Notes: a model not told the origin generated them from the sequence alone. 64,000 nucleotides of DNA from RYN-230 sp036509255 (GCA_036509255.1 DATCFY010000079.1:20792-84791); one strand, 5' to 3'. Shown: positions 1-8,548, counted from the stretch's first letter. Numbers and translations are program-made.

Positions 1-60
1 CTGGGGCCGCCGGGGTGTGCACCATCCGCGGTGTCCCCCCCGCCCCGCCCCCCGGGGACC

Positions 61-441
61 TCAGGCCAGCGTGATCTCGAAGTACGCCCCCTGGTTGTCG
101 TGGATGATCCGCGCAGACCCGGACCAGCCGGCGAAATCACCAGTTCCGGTCTTGGGCACGATGTGGCCGAACCAGGTGCCCGGGTCGGATTCGAGGCCCC
201 CATGCTGAACCGTGACCGAGCCTTCGCCGCCGTCCTCGGTCCGGCCGGTGATCCGCTCGGTGGCCACGTACGAGCGGGACCCTTCCTCAGTACCGGCCGA
301 CATGAACACGGTGGTGGCGGTCCCGATGATCCCCGACGTGAACGTCTTGGCGAACGTCAGCACCCCGACCCAGTCCGCATCCAGTCCGCTGATCTGGCGC
401 GGCTCGAAGCCATCGACCTTGAACCGGGCGATGAGCGTCAT
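61..441 (-). CDS. DUF3224 family protein
   Basis: A 126-residue protein that reads as a single small beta-barrel domain of the DUF3224 type: alternating polar and aromatic strands, an internal G-x-G-T-x-F-x-G pattern near residues 96-106 and a C-terminal stretch ending YFEITLA. There is no signal peptide or membrane segment, so it is probably cytosolic. No enzymatic activity is established for the family. Its ATG overlaps the stop of the upstream TIGR03086 gene by 4 bp (ATGA), so the two are translationally coupled. Assignment is from the overall pattern of the family; function unknown. Confidence 0.8.
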   Translation of the reverse strand: MTLIARFKVDGFEPRQISGLDADWVGVLTFAKTFTSGIIGTATTVFMSAGTEEGSRSYVATERITGRTEDGGEGSVTVQHGGLESDPGTWFGHIVPKTGTGDFAGWSGSARIIHDNQGAYFEITLA

Positions 442-1070
442 CGGGTTCCCTCCCAGGACCGCGCCTCGCCCGCTGACCGGGCGGACCAGGCCGGGTCGCG
501 GCCGGACAGCCCCAGCAGGCGGTCCAGGGGAGGCGCCGTCGCGGGCACGTCCATGCGCGGGGCGAACGCCTTGCCCTCGCCCTGGTAGTCGGCGGTCAGC
601 ATGCTGGGCGCGAACTCCAGCGATTCCGCCGCCGCCGCGGCCGGTGGCGACCAGGGCTGGCCGGTGGCGCGGGCCAGGTCCCAGCCGTGCACCTGGTACT
701 CCCAGAGAATCATGCTCAGCGCCATCTCACCGGGCATCGCGCTGTCCCCGAGCCGCATAGGCCGGCTAGCCGCGCCGCCACGCAGGGCGTTCGCCATCGT
801 GGCGGACGCGGACGCCACCTCCGCGGCCGGGTCGGCGGGCACCGTGTACCCCTGGAGGCGGTCCAGCGGCGCCTGGCCGCCCGGGTCGGCGAATCCGCCC
901 GCGAATGTCGTCAGCCAGCTCAGGACGTGCGTGCGGAGCTGTCCGACGTCCAGTTCGGTGCATGGCGTCGGATCGTGCACCTGTTCCGCGGTGATGCGGC
1001 CGACCATGGGCCCGAGGTCGGCGAGCACGGCGACGAGCAGGTCAGTGGTCTTCTCCGTGTCTGTGGTCAT
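438..1070 (-). CDS. TIGR03086 family mycothiol-dependent metalloenzyme-like protein (DinB/MDMPI fold)
   Basis: A 210-residue protein of the maleylpyruvate isomerase-N/TIGR03086 group, four-helix-bundle proteins that bind a divalent metal and, in actinobacteria, often use mycothiol. The N-terminal T-P-C-T-E-L-D segment (about residues 35-41) followed by LRTHVLSW, and the central YQVHGWDLARATGQP block, are hallmarks; the histidines in these blocks are the likely metal ligands. The substrate cannot be read from sequence. It is the first gene of a two-gene unit with the DUF3224 protein (4-bp overlap) and is divergent from the AraC-type regulator. A second paralogue lies at 45185-45781. Confidence 0.85.
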   Translation of the reverse strand: MTTDTEKTTDLLVAVLADLGPMVGRITAEQVHDPTPCTELDVGQLRTHVLSWLTTFAGGFADPGGQAPLDRLQGYTVPADPAAEVASASATMANALRGGAASRPMRLGDSAMPGEMALSMILWEYQVHGWDLARATGQPWSPPAAAAAESLEFAPSMLTADYQGEGKAFAPRMDVPATAPPLDRLLGLSGRDPAWSARSAGEARSWEGTR

Positions 1071-1180
1071 GTGGCCGACCCTACGGAGGATGACCGGCGC
1101 CCCGCTTGAAGATTCGCGTCACAGGCCAGCCGTTCGGGCCGCTGTGTCAGCTGAGGTCGCCGTGCTGGTTAAGGTCAGGG

Positions 1181-2041
1181 ATGAGCAGTTCAGGACCGGA
1201 TCCGGTCGAGCGCGACAGTCGCGGCATCCTCGATCCGTGGCTGCTGCGCCAGCGGCTCCAGCTGACCCGGTACCCCGCCGGGCCGGCGCTGGACGGGCTG
1301 ATCGACCGCTTTTGGGCGGTCCGCTGGGACCTGCCGCCCGGGACGGCCCATGAGCAGGAGGTGCTCACCCACCCGGGGGCCAACGTCAGCGTCGGTCACG
1401 CCAACGCCGAACCGGATCTTCGCCAGCCCGGCCCGGTCGAGGCGTGCCTGTACGGCGTCGCCCGCGGCCTGTCCGCCCGGGTGCTGGTCGGCCAAGGCTG
1501 GACCGTCGCCGCGCTGACCCGGCCCGGCGGGCTGGGCGCGTTCATCAGCGGGTCAGCGGCGGAGTTCACCGACCGGGTGGTGCCCCTGGGGCAGGCGTTC
1601 GGCACGGACGAGGCGGCGCTGCTGCGGCAGGTGGCCGCCGAACCGGATGAGGCCGCGCGGGTGGCGCTGCTGGCGGCCGCCCTGGAGCAGGTCGTGGACC
1701 CGGAGCGGAGGCTCCCTGCGGCGAGGGTGGCCGAGGTGGCCCGGCTCGCCGAGGTGGACCGGGCGGTGCGGCGGCTGGGTGACCTGTGCGAGCGGGCCGG
1801 TACCGGCGAGCGGACCCTGCAGCGGATGTTCCTGCAGTACGCCGGGGTGTCGCCAACCTGGGTGATCCGCCGCTACCGGCTGCTGGAGGCGGCTGAATCG
1901 GTCCGCGAGGGGAAGCCGGTGTCGTGGGCAGAGATAGCCGCCGGCCTCGGCTACGCGGACCAGGCCCACCTGACCCGGGACTTCCGCGCGGCGATCGGAC
2001 AGACCCCTGCCGCCTACGCCGAGTCGCAGTCCTCTGCCTGA
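1181..2041 (+). CDS. AraC-family transcriptional regulator
   Basis: A 286-residue regulator. The N-terminal half carries the 'YPAGPALDGLIDRFWAVRWD' block typical of AraC regulators with a DUF6597-type sensor domain. The C-terminal part holds the two helix-turn-helix units: LCERAGTGERTLQRMFLQY, then SWAEIAAGLGYADQAHLTRD followed by GQTPAAYA. The frame is open further upstream, but the ATG at 1181 is chosen because the family homology begins shortly after it and an AAGG element lies upstream. It is divergent from the TIGR03086/DUF3224 pair and may control it; that is inference from position. Confidence 0.85.
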   Translation: MSSSGPDPVERDSRGILDPWLLRQRLQLTRYPAGPALDGLIDRFWAVRWDLPPGTAHEQEVLTHPGANVSVGHANAEPDLRQPGPVEACLYGVARGLSARVLVGQGWTVAALTRPGGLGAFISGSAAEFTDRVVPLGQAFGTDEAALLRQVAAEPDEAARVALLAAALEQVVDPERRLPAARVAEVARLAEVDRAVRRLGDLCERAGTGERTLQRMFLQYAGVSPTWVIRRYRLLEAAESVREGKPVSWAEIAAGLGYADQAHLTRDFRAAIGQTPAAYAESQSSA

Positions 2042-2148
2042 TCCGGGCGCAGCGGCCCCGCGGGCGGCCCCGGTCCCGGCGGCCCGCCCCGGACCTGCGG
2101 TTACCCGTTCCCGTCCCGGGCAGGGAAGTGCGCACCGAGGGGAAGCAG

Positions 2149-3240
2149 GTGGCCAGCATGTGGGGCAAGCGCGAGGACATGATCGTGCACGAGACGGACC
2201 CCTACAACGCCGAAGCGCCCCGGGCCGCCCTGGCCGGCCGCATGCTCACTCCGGTGGAGGCCTTCTACAGCCGCAACCACGGCCCGATCCCGCTCATTGA
2301 CCCCCAGGCGTGGCGGCTCACGGTCGGCGGCCTGGTGACGCGGCCGCTGGAGCTGTCGCTGGAAGACCTGAAGTCCCGCTACCCGGCCCGCACGCTGACC
2401 GCGACGCTGCAATGCGCGGGCAACCGCCGGGCCGGACTGGTCCAGGTCAGGGACATCCCGGGCGAGGATCCCTGGGGGCCCGGGGCCATTTCGACCGCTC
2501 GATGGACTGGGATCAGCCTCGCCTCAGTCCTGGAGTCGGCCGGTGTGCGGCCGGGCGCGGCCCACGTGGCGTTCGGGGCCCCGGACGTGTCGCAGATCGC
2601 TGATCCGCCCCAGCCCTTCGGCGGTTCGATCAGCCTGGGCAAGGCGCTCGCGGGGGAGGTCATGCTGGCCTGGGAGATGAACGGGCAGCCGCTGCCGGCC
2701 GCGCACGGCGCTCCGGTGCGGGTGGTGGTCCCCGGCTACATCGGCGCCCGCAGCGTCAAGTGGGTCGAGCGGATGACCGTTCAGGATCAGCCGTCGGGCA
2801 ACTACTTCCAGGCCATCGCCTACCGGCTCCTCCCGGCCGATGCCGACCCCAAGTCCGCGGGGCCAGGGGACGGGTTTTCGCTCAGTGTGGTCGCGGTCAA
2901 CGCCGACATCCTGCAGCCTGACGGCCACGGCATACTCCGGGCCGGGCCGACCGAGGTGACCGGGTACGCCTACGCCGGGGATGACCGGGGTATCGCCCGG
3001 GTCGACGTGTCGGCCGACGGCGGCCGGAACTGGCAGCAGGCTGCCCTGGACGGCCAGGCTGGCCCCTGGGCGTGGCGGCACTGGCGCGCGGTCATCGACC
3101 TGCCCGCTGGGGACACCGAGATCACCGCCCGGGCGTGGGACACCGCCGCCTCGGTCCAGCCTGAGTCCCCGGAGCATGTGTGGAATCCCAAGGGGTACGC
3201 CAACAACTCGTGGGCCCGCCTCCGCGTCACCGCCAGGTAG
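2149..3240 (+). CDS. Sulfite oxidase-type molybdopterin-dependent oxidoreductase
   Basis: A protein of about 363 residues of the sulfite oxidase family. FYSRNHGPIP and the Mo-ligand cysteine in ATLQCAGNRR (about residue 89) mark the molybdopterin domain; GARSVKWVERM follows, and the C-terminal third is the Mo-co dimerisation domain with DVSADGGRNWQQA. Family members transfer two electrons from sulfite or another oxo-acceptor substrate via Mo. No twin-arginine signal and no haem domain are seen, so a cytosolic single-domain enzyme is suggested; the electron acceptor is not encoded nearby. The GTG at 2149 has GAGGGG just upstream; ATG 2158 is an alternative three codons later. GC and codon use match its neighbours. 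Confidence 0.9.
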   Translation: MASMWGKREDMIVHETDPYNAEAPRAALAGRMLTPVEAFYSRNHGPIPLIDPQAWRLTVGGLVTRPLELSLEDLKSRYPARTLTATLQCAGNRRAGLVQVRDIPGEDPWGPGAISTARWTGISLASVLESAGVRPGAAHVAFGAPDVSQIADPPQPFGGSISLGKALAGEVMLAWEMNGQPLPAAHGAPVRVVVPGYIGARSVKWVERMTVQDQPSGNYFQAIAYRLLPADADPKSAGPGDGFSLSVVAVNADILQPDGHGILRAGPTEVTGYAYAGDDRGIARVDVSADGGRNWQQAALDGQAGPWAWRHWRAVIDLPAGDTEITARAWDTAASVQPESPEHVWNPKGYANNSWARLRVTAR

Positions 3241-3315
3241 GACCGCGCCTTCACCGGCCAGCCAGGGTCAGCCCGCCAGCCTCAGCCCCCTCCACCGAGG
3301 GTGCAGGATGGGGGG

Positions 3316-4083
3316 ATGCCCCGCCGTCCGCCGCGCCATGACCGTGATGCTGGCGGTGCGGCCGAGGTGCTGGCGGCCAAGGCCGCGCTGCGGCACGAGG
3401 TCTGGGCCGAGATGACCGCGGCCCGGCTGGCCCGCTTCCCCGGCGCGGCAGGCCGCATCCCGAACTTCTCCGGCGCCGAGGCCGCCGCGCAGCGGCTTCG
3501 CAGCCTGGCCGGGTGGCAGGACGCGCGCACCCTGAAGGCCAACCCGGACGCCGCCCAGTGGCCAGTGCGCCAGCGCGCCCTGGAAGACGGCAAGACCGTG
3601 TACATGGCCGTCCCGCGGCTGGCCAGCCCGGAGCCGTTCTTCGCCCTGGACCCCGCTCACCTGAGCGAGTCGCCGCGCAAAGCGTCCTCGATCAGCGGGG
3701 CGACCCGGTCTGCCCGCCAGGTCACGCTGGCTGACCTGGCCCCGGTGGACCTGGTGGTGATGGGCAGCGTCGCCGCCGGTGAGGATGGCGCCCGGCTCGG
3801 CAAGGGCGGCGGCTTCGCAGACCTGGAGTTCGCGCTGGCTACCGCGGCCGGGCTGATCGGCCCGCAGACCGTGGCCGTCACGACCGTGCACGAGGTCCAG
3901 GTCCGCCAGGCCGGGGTCATCCCGCGGACTGGGCACGATGTCCCGGTGGATTTCATCGTCACCCCGGAGCGGGTCATCGACTGCCGCCCGGCCCGCGGGC
4001 CGCGGCCGGCCGCCGGCATCTGCTGGGAAGACCTGACCGACGAGAAGATCGCGGCCATCCCGCTGCTGGCCGCGCAGCGGTAG
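3316..4083 (+). CDS. 5-formyltetrahydrofolate cyclo-ligase family protein
   Basis: A 255-residue protein resembling the longer branch of the 5-formyl-THF cyclo-ligase family (MTHFSD-like), which converts 5-formyl-THF to 5,10-methenyl-THF using ATP. Supporting blocks are LKANPDAAQWPVRQRALEDG, KTVYMAVPRL near residues 70-105, a G-x-G-G-G-F-x-D-L-E motif (LGKGGGFADLEFAL), and the closing DFIVTPERVIDC. ATG 3316 is preferred over the in-frame GTG at 3301 because AGGATGGGGG sits at the right distance. It ends about 15 bp left of the first CTAG of the IS cluster and appears intact, so the insertion did not disrupt it. Confidence 0.78.
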   Translation: MPRRPPRHDRDAGGAAEVLAAKAALRHEVWAEMTAARLARFPGAAGRIPNFSGAEAAAQRLRSLAGWQDARTLKANPDAAQWPVRQRALEDGKTVYMAVPRLASPEPFFALDPAHLSESPRKASSISGATRSARQVTLADLAPVDLVVMGSVAAGEDGARLGKGGGFADLEFALATAAGLIGPQTVAVTTVHEVQVRQAGVIPRTGHDVPVDFIVTPERVIDCRPARGPRPAAGICWEDLTDEKIAAIPLLAAQR

Positions 4084-4096
4084 GCCCGGGCGGCGC

Positions 4097-4100
4097 CTAG
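4097..4100. repeat. CTAG target-site copy, left
   Basis: The CTAG tetranucleotide immediately outside the left inverted repeat of the IS5-family element. The same tetranucleotide is found between the two elements at 5732-5735 and to the right of the IS1182 element at 7667-7670. Confidence 0.75.
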
Positions 4101-4108
4101 GGCCTGTC

Positions 4109-5013
4109 TCAAAGTGAGGTCAGGAGCCAGTCGTTGATGACGGCGACGTGGAGGATGGCTTCGTATCGGACGGCGAGTTTGTCGTATCTGGTGGCGACGG
4201 CGCGGTGGCGTTTGAGTCGGTTGATTCCGCATTCGGCGGCGTGCCGGGCTCGGTAGTCGTCCGGGCTGAACCTGGGAGGGCGGCCGCCTCGGCGGCCGCG
4301 GTTCTTGCGGTGTTGTTGTTGGTCTGCTGGTTCGGGAATGGTGCAGGCGATGCCGCGTCGGCGCAGGTAAGCGCGGTTGGCGCGGGAGCTGTAGGCCTTG
4401 TCTGCCCGGACCTTGCCGGGCCGTGTGCGGGACGGCCTGCGCCGGTGCGCGGGACGTTGATGCCGTCCAGGACGGCCTGGAACTGGGGCGAGTCGCCGCG
4501 CTGCCCGGCGGTCACGACCAGGGACAGCACCTTCTGGCCCTGTTCACAAGCCAGGTGGATCTTCGTGGTCAGCCCGCCGCGGGAGCGTCCCAGCGCGTGG
4601 TCGTCTGGTTCTGCCGAGAGGCCACCGGGCGGCTCTTGCTGCTGGCCGGGGTGTCGGCGGGCGCCGGCGGTGTGCTGGTGCGCCCGGGCGATCGTTGAGT
4701 CCACGCTGACGTCCCAGGTGATCAGTCCGGCAGCGTCCGCCCGGGTTTGCAGGGCGGTGACGATCTGCGCCCGCGCCCCGGCCCGCTGCCACCGCCGGAA
4801 CAGCGCATACACCGCCCGCCAGGAGCCGTAGCAGTCCGGGACGTCCCGCCAGGGCGCACCGACCCGCACCTGCCACCTGATCCCGTCGATGAGCTGCCGT
4901 TTCGTCCACTCCGACGGCCGACCCGACCGCGTGGGCACAGGCAACAGTGGTTCCAGCCGCGCCCACTGCTCATCGGTCAGGTCAAGCCGCCTCGTCAGCG
5001 CTAGGGTGGCCAC
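4109..5013 (-). pseudogene. IS5-family DDE transposase, frameshifted
   Basis: The 5' part reads LTDEQWARLEPLLP, then GAPWRDVP and the first catalytic aspartate in VSVDSTIARAHQH. After INVPRTGAGRP the reading frame is lost: the expected continuation, VRADKAYSSRANR (second Asp) and AECGINRLKRHRAVATRYDK (catalytic Glu region) to DWLLTSL, lies in the next frame. The break is near 4425-4432, within a short C run on the coding strand, and looks like one missing base. A programmed -1 shift is possible, since some IS5 elements use one, but no classic X-XXY-YYZ heptamer is visible. The GTG start at 5013 has GGAG upstream. Confidence 0.8.
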
Positions 5014-5154
5014 GAGGTCTCCGGTGTTCAGGTTTTTCCTGGCCGGTGAACCCTCTACGGGAGACCTCACTTACTTCACGATCACGACACGCCCGTCACA
5101 CCGGACTTCGAGGCAAACCCTAGGTACCTGGTGTCGAGGCGTGACCGATGAGCA

Positions 5155-5535
5155 TCAGAGTGGGTTGAGGCGGGCCTTGAGCAGGCAGAACTCATTACCT
5201 TCGGGGTCGGCCAGGACATGCCACTGCTCCTGCCCTGTCTGGCCGATGTCGGCCGGGCGCGCACCGAGCTTCAGAAGGCGTTCGAGCTCGGCGTCCTGAT
5301 CGCGGTCGGTGGCGTTGACGTCGATGTGCAGCCGGGATTTCCCCTGCTCCGGCTCATCCCTGCGACTGAGGATGATCGTCGGCTGCGGACCGCCGAACCC
5401 TTCGCGCGGCCCGATCTCCACCGAGCCGTCGTCCTCGCGATCGAGCACGACGAAGTCCAGGACCTCGCACCAGAACCGCGCCAGCACCTCAGGGTCGCGG
5501 CAACCGAGCACGAGCTCACTGATACGACATGCCAT
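5155..5535 (-). CDS. VOC-family (glyoxalase-like) protein, IS passenger
   Basis: A 126-residue single-domain vicinal oxygen chelate protein. It begins with the strand CRISELVLGCRDPEVLARFW, carries RLHIDVNATDRDQDAELERL in the middle and ends with WHVLADPEGNEFCLL, which supplies the usual C-terminal metal-ligand Glu. Members of this subgroup are annotated as glyoxalase or bleomycin-resistance-like, with substrate unknown. It lies wholly inside the inverted repeats of the IS5 element, upstream of and co-directional with the transposase, with about 140 bp between them. It is intact while the transposase is not. ATG 5535 is the start. Confidence 0.85.
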   Translation of the reverse strand: MACRISELVLGCRDPEVLARFWCEVLDFVVLDREDDGSVEIGPREGFGGPQPTIILSRRDEPEQGKSRLHIDVNATDRDQDAELERLLKLGARPADIGQTGQEQWHVLADPEGNEFCLLKARLNPL

Positions 5536-5731
5536 TAACGAAACCTGCTCTCAGCCTGGGAACTGCCGGGGAGGCCACACGCGAACCTCATGGGCTCCCA
5601 GCAGCGAAAACAATCCCGCGATCGTACCGGACGAGGCGAGCACGGGCGAAATGATTTCAGGGCCGCCCCTGTCCGGGCAGCCGGGCAAGGCCGTTGGCCA
5701 TGCAGTAGGGAAGCTGGCTTTGAGACACGAC

Positions 5732-5735
5732 CTAG
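5732..5735. repeat. CTAG target-site copy shared by two elements
   Basis: The CTAG that separates the IS5-family element from the IS1182-family element with no other base between them. It serves as the right flank of one and the left flank of the other, implying sequential insertion into the same duplicated site. Confidence 0.75.
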
Positions 5736-7666
5736 GTGGCTGGTGTAGAACGGCTTTCTCCTGGCCCTGGTGCCCGGCAGAGGCTGGCTCCGGATGGCGT
5801 CAGGGAGCCGCGTGAGGCCGCCGTTCCGGGCCTGCGACGAACTGCCGGGGTCTGGGATTACAGCGGGGCACGGACTCTGGCGGCCTCTGGCCGGGCCGGC
5901 GGATGCTCTGGTGATGGCGGCCATGTCTCCCGGGGGTCGTCTAGCTGGCGGGCACGGCCCAGGTTCCGCCGTGGCGGGCGAGCCCGAGTACGGCGAGCCG
6001 GGCGAGGTTGACCGCAGCGGCCAGGAGCGCGAAGTCGGCGGCGACCCTGTCCTGGCCGCGGACCCGGGCACGGCGGCCGCCATGGCGGCGGCGCATCAGG
6101 TGGCCGATCTTGCGTTCCACTTTGGGCCGGGTGGCCCTGTAGTCAGCCTTCCAGGCGGGGTCTTGCTGGCGGATGCGCCCAGCGGCCAGCCGCGCCTCGT
6201 GCGGGCCGATGGTGATGGTGCGGCCCCCGCTGGCGGTGGTGCACTGCGCGGCCAGCGGGCAGGTGCGGCAGGCCGCGCCGAACCTGGCGGCCGCGGTGTG
6301 GCGTTTATGGCTGCTGGCGCGGAGGGGCACGGTGACGCCCGCCGGGCAGGTGACAGTCTTGCCGTCGAGGTCGATGGCGAAGCGGTCCTTGGGGAAGTGG
6401 CCTGTCACCGCGGCCGGTGGCTGGCATTTGATGCCGGCGTGGATACCGGCTTGCTCTACCTGCTCCAGGAGGTCGCCGGAGCCATAGGCGGCATCGCCGT
6501 AGACCGCCGGCTGGCCCTCGCCCGGGACGGCGCCCTGGCCGCAGGCCGGGCTCGCAGTCCCGCTTGCGGCGCTGTCCTGATCGCCGGGCAGCAGATCAGC
6601 GAGCAGCCCGGCCGCGGCCGCGGCGTCCCCGCTGTTACCCGGCGTGACAGCGGTAGCGGTGATGATCTCCGAATCAGGGCCGGCCGCGATGTGGCCCTTA
6701 TAGCCGTCGAACCCGCGGGCGGAGGTCTTGTGCCCGTGCCGGGCCTGCGGATCGACCGTGGAGATCACCCGGTCCGGCGCGACCCGCCGGGCGATCCGGA
6801 ACACCCCGCCTGCGCCTTCTTCCAGGTCCTGCCCCGTCACGCTAGCCAGCAGCGCCGCCGCCTGCACCACCGCCGGCCCCGGCTCCCGCCCGTCCAGGGC
6901 GCCCAGCAGCGCGCGGGCGTCGCGGGCCAGCGCATCCACCAGAGCCTCCCGGGCAGCCGCATCGTCGTAGTCACAGACCGGCTTGCCCGCGGCGCCATAG
7001 TCGTCATCACGGCGCAGCACCCCGCGCAGCTCCCCGGCCAGCTCCGCGTCAGCTGCCCTCAGCAGCCCGCGGATCGCCGACCGGACCAGCGTCACCGTGT
7101 CCATCGTCGCCACCGCGTCATACAGCGGCGTGGAGTCCAGCACCCGCCGCCGGCCTGCCAGGCCGGCCTGGCAGGCGGCCTCCAGCGTGACATCGAAGAT
7201 CCGGCCCGGATTCCCCGACCGGGCCAGCCGGGCACGCATATCCACCAGCACCGTATGCGCGAACCCCGGGTAGTCGAAGTCCAGGCCCCCCGCCGCGTAC
7301 TTCCACCGGGCATCAAACGCGAACCTGTCCGCGGCCTCCCGGTCCGAGCAGCCCTCGATCCGCTGCAGCACCATCACCACCGCCACGATCATCGGCGGCA
7401 CCGACCGGCGCCCGACCCCCTCAAACAGGTCAGCGAACATCTCATCGGGGAACAGCGAGAAGCACTCCCGGTGCAAGATCCCGTAGATCGAGTCCGCTGC
7501 CACCCGGCTCTCGCACAACGCAGCCGTGCCGCGGAACAGGTCAGCCTGCCTCGGCGTCACGCCCAGCGTCATCAGCCACCCCACGGAGAAAGCCAGTAAC
7601 TACAGCAATTCTCCCCAAACGATCAAGGAAGCCGGCGGACCGCCACGCGCGAAAAACACCAGCCAC
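5736..7666. mobile_element. IS1182-family insertion sequence
   Basis: A 1931-bp element with inverted ends GTGGCTGGTGT at 5736-5746 and ACACCAGCCAC at 7656-7666 (11/11 match), flanked by CTAG on both sides. It encodes one long transposase on the minus strand. About 200 bp between the left end and the transposase stop hold no further gene. The element abuts the IS5-family element directly, and its right CTAG supplies the TAG stop codon of the DMT transporter gene. Confidence 0.88.
5941..7584 (-). CDS. IS1182-family transposase
   Basis: A 547-residue DDE transposase. The N-terminal region, with FADLFEGVGRRSVPP and LQRIEGCSDREAADRF, is the DUF772-type domain. The catalytic residues are visible: Asp in VLDSTPLYDAV, Asp in AVYGDAAYGSGDLLEQ, and Glu in PKVERKIGHLMRRRHGGRRA. 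A Cys cluster (FGAACRTCPLAAQC) precedes the last block, as usual for the family. Length is in the range of intact IS1182 transposases and no frameshift is seen, so the element could be active. A 609-residue open frame on the opposite strand is a coding-strand shadow. Confidence 0.95.
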   Translation of the reverse strand: MGWLMTLGVTPRQADLFRGTAALCESRVAADSIYGILHRECFSLFPDEMFADLFEGVGRRSVPPMIVAVVMVLQRIEGCSDREAADRFAFDARWKYAAGGLDFDYPGFAHTVLVDMRARLARSGNPGRIFDVTLEAACQAGLAGRRRVLDSTPLYDAVATMDTVTLVRSAIRGLLRAADAELAGELRGVLRRDDDYGAAGKPVCDYDDAAAREALVDALARDARALLGALDGREPGPAVVQAAALLASVTGQDLEEGAGGVFRIARRVAPDRVISTVDPQARHGHKTSARGFDGYKGHIAAGPDSEIITATAVTPGNSGDAAAAAGLLADLLPGDQDSAASGTASPACGQGAVPGEGQPAVYGDAAYGSGDLLEQVEQAGIHAGIKCQPPAAVTGHFPKDRFAIDLDGKTVTCPAGVTVPLRASSHKRHTAAARFGAACRTCPLAAQCTTASGGRTITIGPHEARLAAGRIRQQDPAWKADYRATRPKVERKIGHLMRRRHGGRRARVRGQDRVAADFALLAAAVNLARLAVLGLARHGGTWAVPAS

Positions 7667-7670
7667 CTAG
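7667..7670. repeat. CTAG target-site copy, right
   Basis: The CTAG immediately outside the right inverted repeat of the IS1182-family element. On the minus strand it provides the TAG that ends the DMT transporter gene; the uninterrupted target site would have provided the same stop. Confidence 0.7.
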
Positions 7671-8548
7671 CCCGGCGGGGTTTCCCCGGCCGCCTCCGTC
7701 GCCGGCGCGGCGGCCGGGGCCGGGCTCGGTGCGTCCTTCCGGCCGAGGAAGACCGCACTGGCGATGAGGCACGTGAACGCGGCGATCTGGGCCACGGCCC
7801 GGATGCCGTGCGGCAGGGTCTCGCCGAACAGGACAAAACCGGCCACGATGGGCACCGCGTTCGTCACCATCGTGGCCGTGCCGGCCGCGGTCAGCGCGTC
7901 GCCCTTCTGGTAGGCCGACTGCAGGACGCTGGTCCCGATGCCATAGCCGACGATGAGCGTCACCAGGGCCAGCAGCCACGCCCCGCCGTACCCGATGAGC
8001 TTCGCGGAGATGTCGCCGATCGAGAACAGCAGGCCGGTCGCCAGGCCGAGCGTGGCGGCCCGGCCGAAACGGGTGTGCACCGAAATGAGCAGGGCCGCCC
8101 CTGCGCCGCACGCCGCGAGCCAGATGACGATGCCGATGACTGGCGGTCGATGCTGGGTGGTCTCCGCGCCGACGATCGAGAGGCCCAGCAGGGCGAGCCC
8201 GGCGAGGGCAAGGAGGACAGCGATCTGCTCGCGGCGCGCCAGCCGGGACGGATGCCCGCGGGCCGTTACGAAGGCCAGGACCGCGACGCCGGAGGCGGTG
8301 ACCGACTGCACGAGCGCGAGCGGCGCGAGCCGCAGGGCCGCCACGTACATCAGCCAGCCTGCGGTCTCGGTCCCGAACGCCTTGAGCCAGCGGAGGTCGT
8401 CGATCAGGAATTTGACCGTCCGGAACGGGCGGCGCGGTGAGAGAGGCGGCAGCGCCGCGGCCGCGTCGTGCTCGAGAGCGTAGGCCGTATTGGTCACGAG
8501 CGCCGCGGCGAACGCCAGCACCAGGCCTATCCACGGCAGCTGCGGCAC
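7667..8548 (-). CDS. DMT/EamA-like transporter
   Basis: A 293-residue integral membrane protein with nine or ten hydrophobic segments, beginning at WIGLVLAFAAALVTNTAYAL. It resembles the drug/metabolite transporter superfamily, and internal duplication is suggested by a pair of roughly five-helix halves. The segment LAPLALVQSVTASGVAVLAF matches the first EamA-type motif region. The C-terminus is a low-complexity Pro/Ala tail (APSPAPAAAPATEAAG) ending at the TAG formed by the IS flank. Substrate unknown. It stands as a single gene on this strand. Confidence 0.75.
   Translation of the reverse strand: MPQLPWIGLVLAFAAALVTNTAYALEHDAAAALPPLSPRRPFRTVKFLIDDLRWLKAFGTETAGWLMYVAALRLAPLALVQSVTASGVAVLAFVTARGHPSRLARREQIAVLLALAGLALLGLSIVGAETTQHRPPVIGIVIWLAACGAGAALLISVHTRFGRAATLGLATGLLFSIGDISAKLIGYGGAWLLALVTLIVGYGIGTSVLQSAYQKGDALTAAGTATMVTNAVPIVAGFVLFGETLPHGIRAVAQIAAFTCLIASAVFLGRKDAPSPAPAAAPATEAAGETPPG

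Larger units (their letters stand above)
4101..5731. mobile_element. IS5-family insertion sequence with a VOC passenger gene
   Basis: A 1631-bp element. Its ends, GGCCTGTCTCAAAG at 4101-4114 and the inverted CTTTGAGACACGAC at 5718-5731, match in 12 of 14 positions. CTAG flanks it on both sides (4097-4100 and 5732-5735), which fits a 4-bp target duplication. It holds a frameshifted IS5-type transposase and, upstream on the same strand, a VOC-family gene (5155-5535). A perfect inverted copy of the sub-terminal decamer AAGTGAGGTC (4112-4121) lies internally at 5063-5072, close to where a transposase-only element would end, so the passenger segment may be a later addition. Boundaries are from sequence; the capture model is inference. 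Confidence 0.8.

Noticed and set aside
1..60. GC-rich run at the left edge
   Set aside because: No gene or signal can be supported in 60 bases.
5770..7599. 609-codon open frame on the + strand
   Set aside because: It is the antisense of the IS1182 transposase; residue composition (Arg/Gly/Pro/His-rich) has no domain character.
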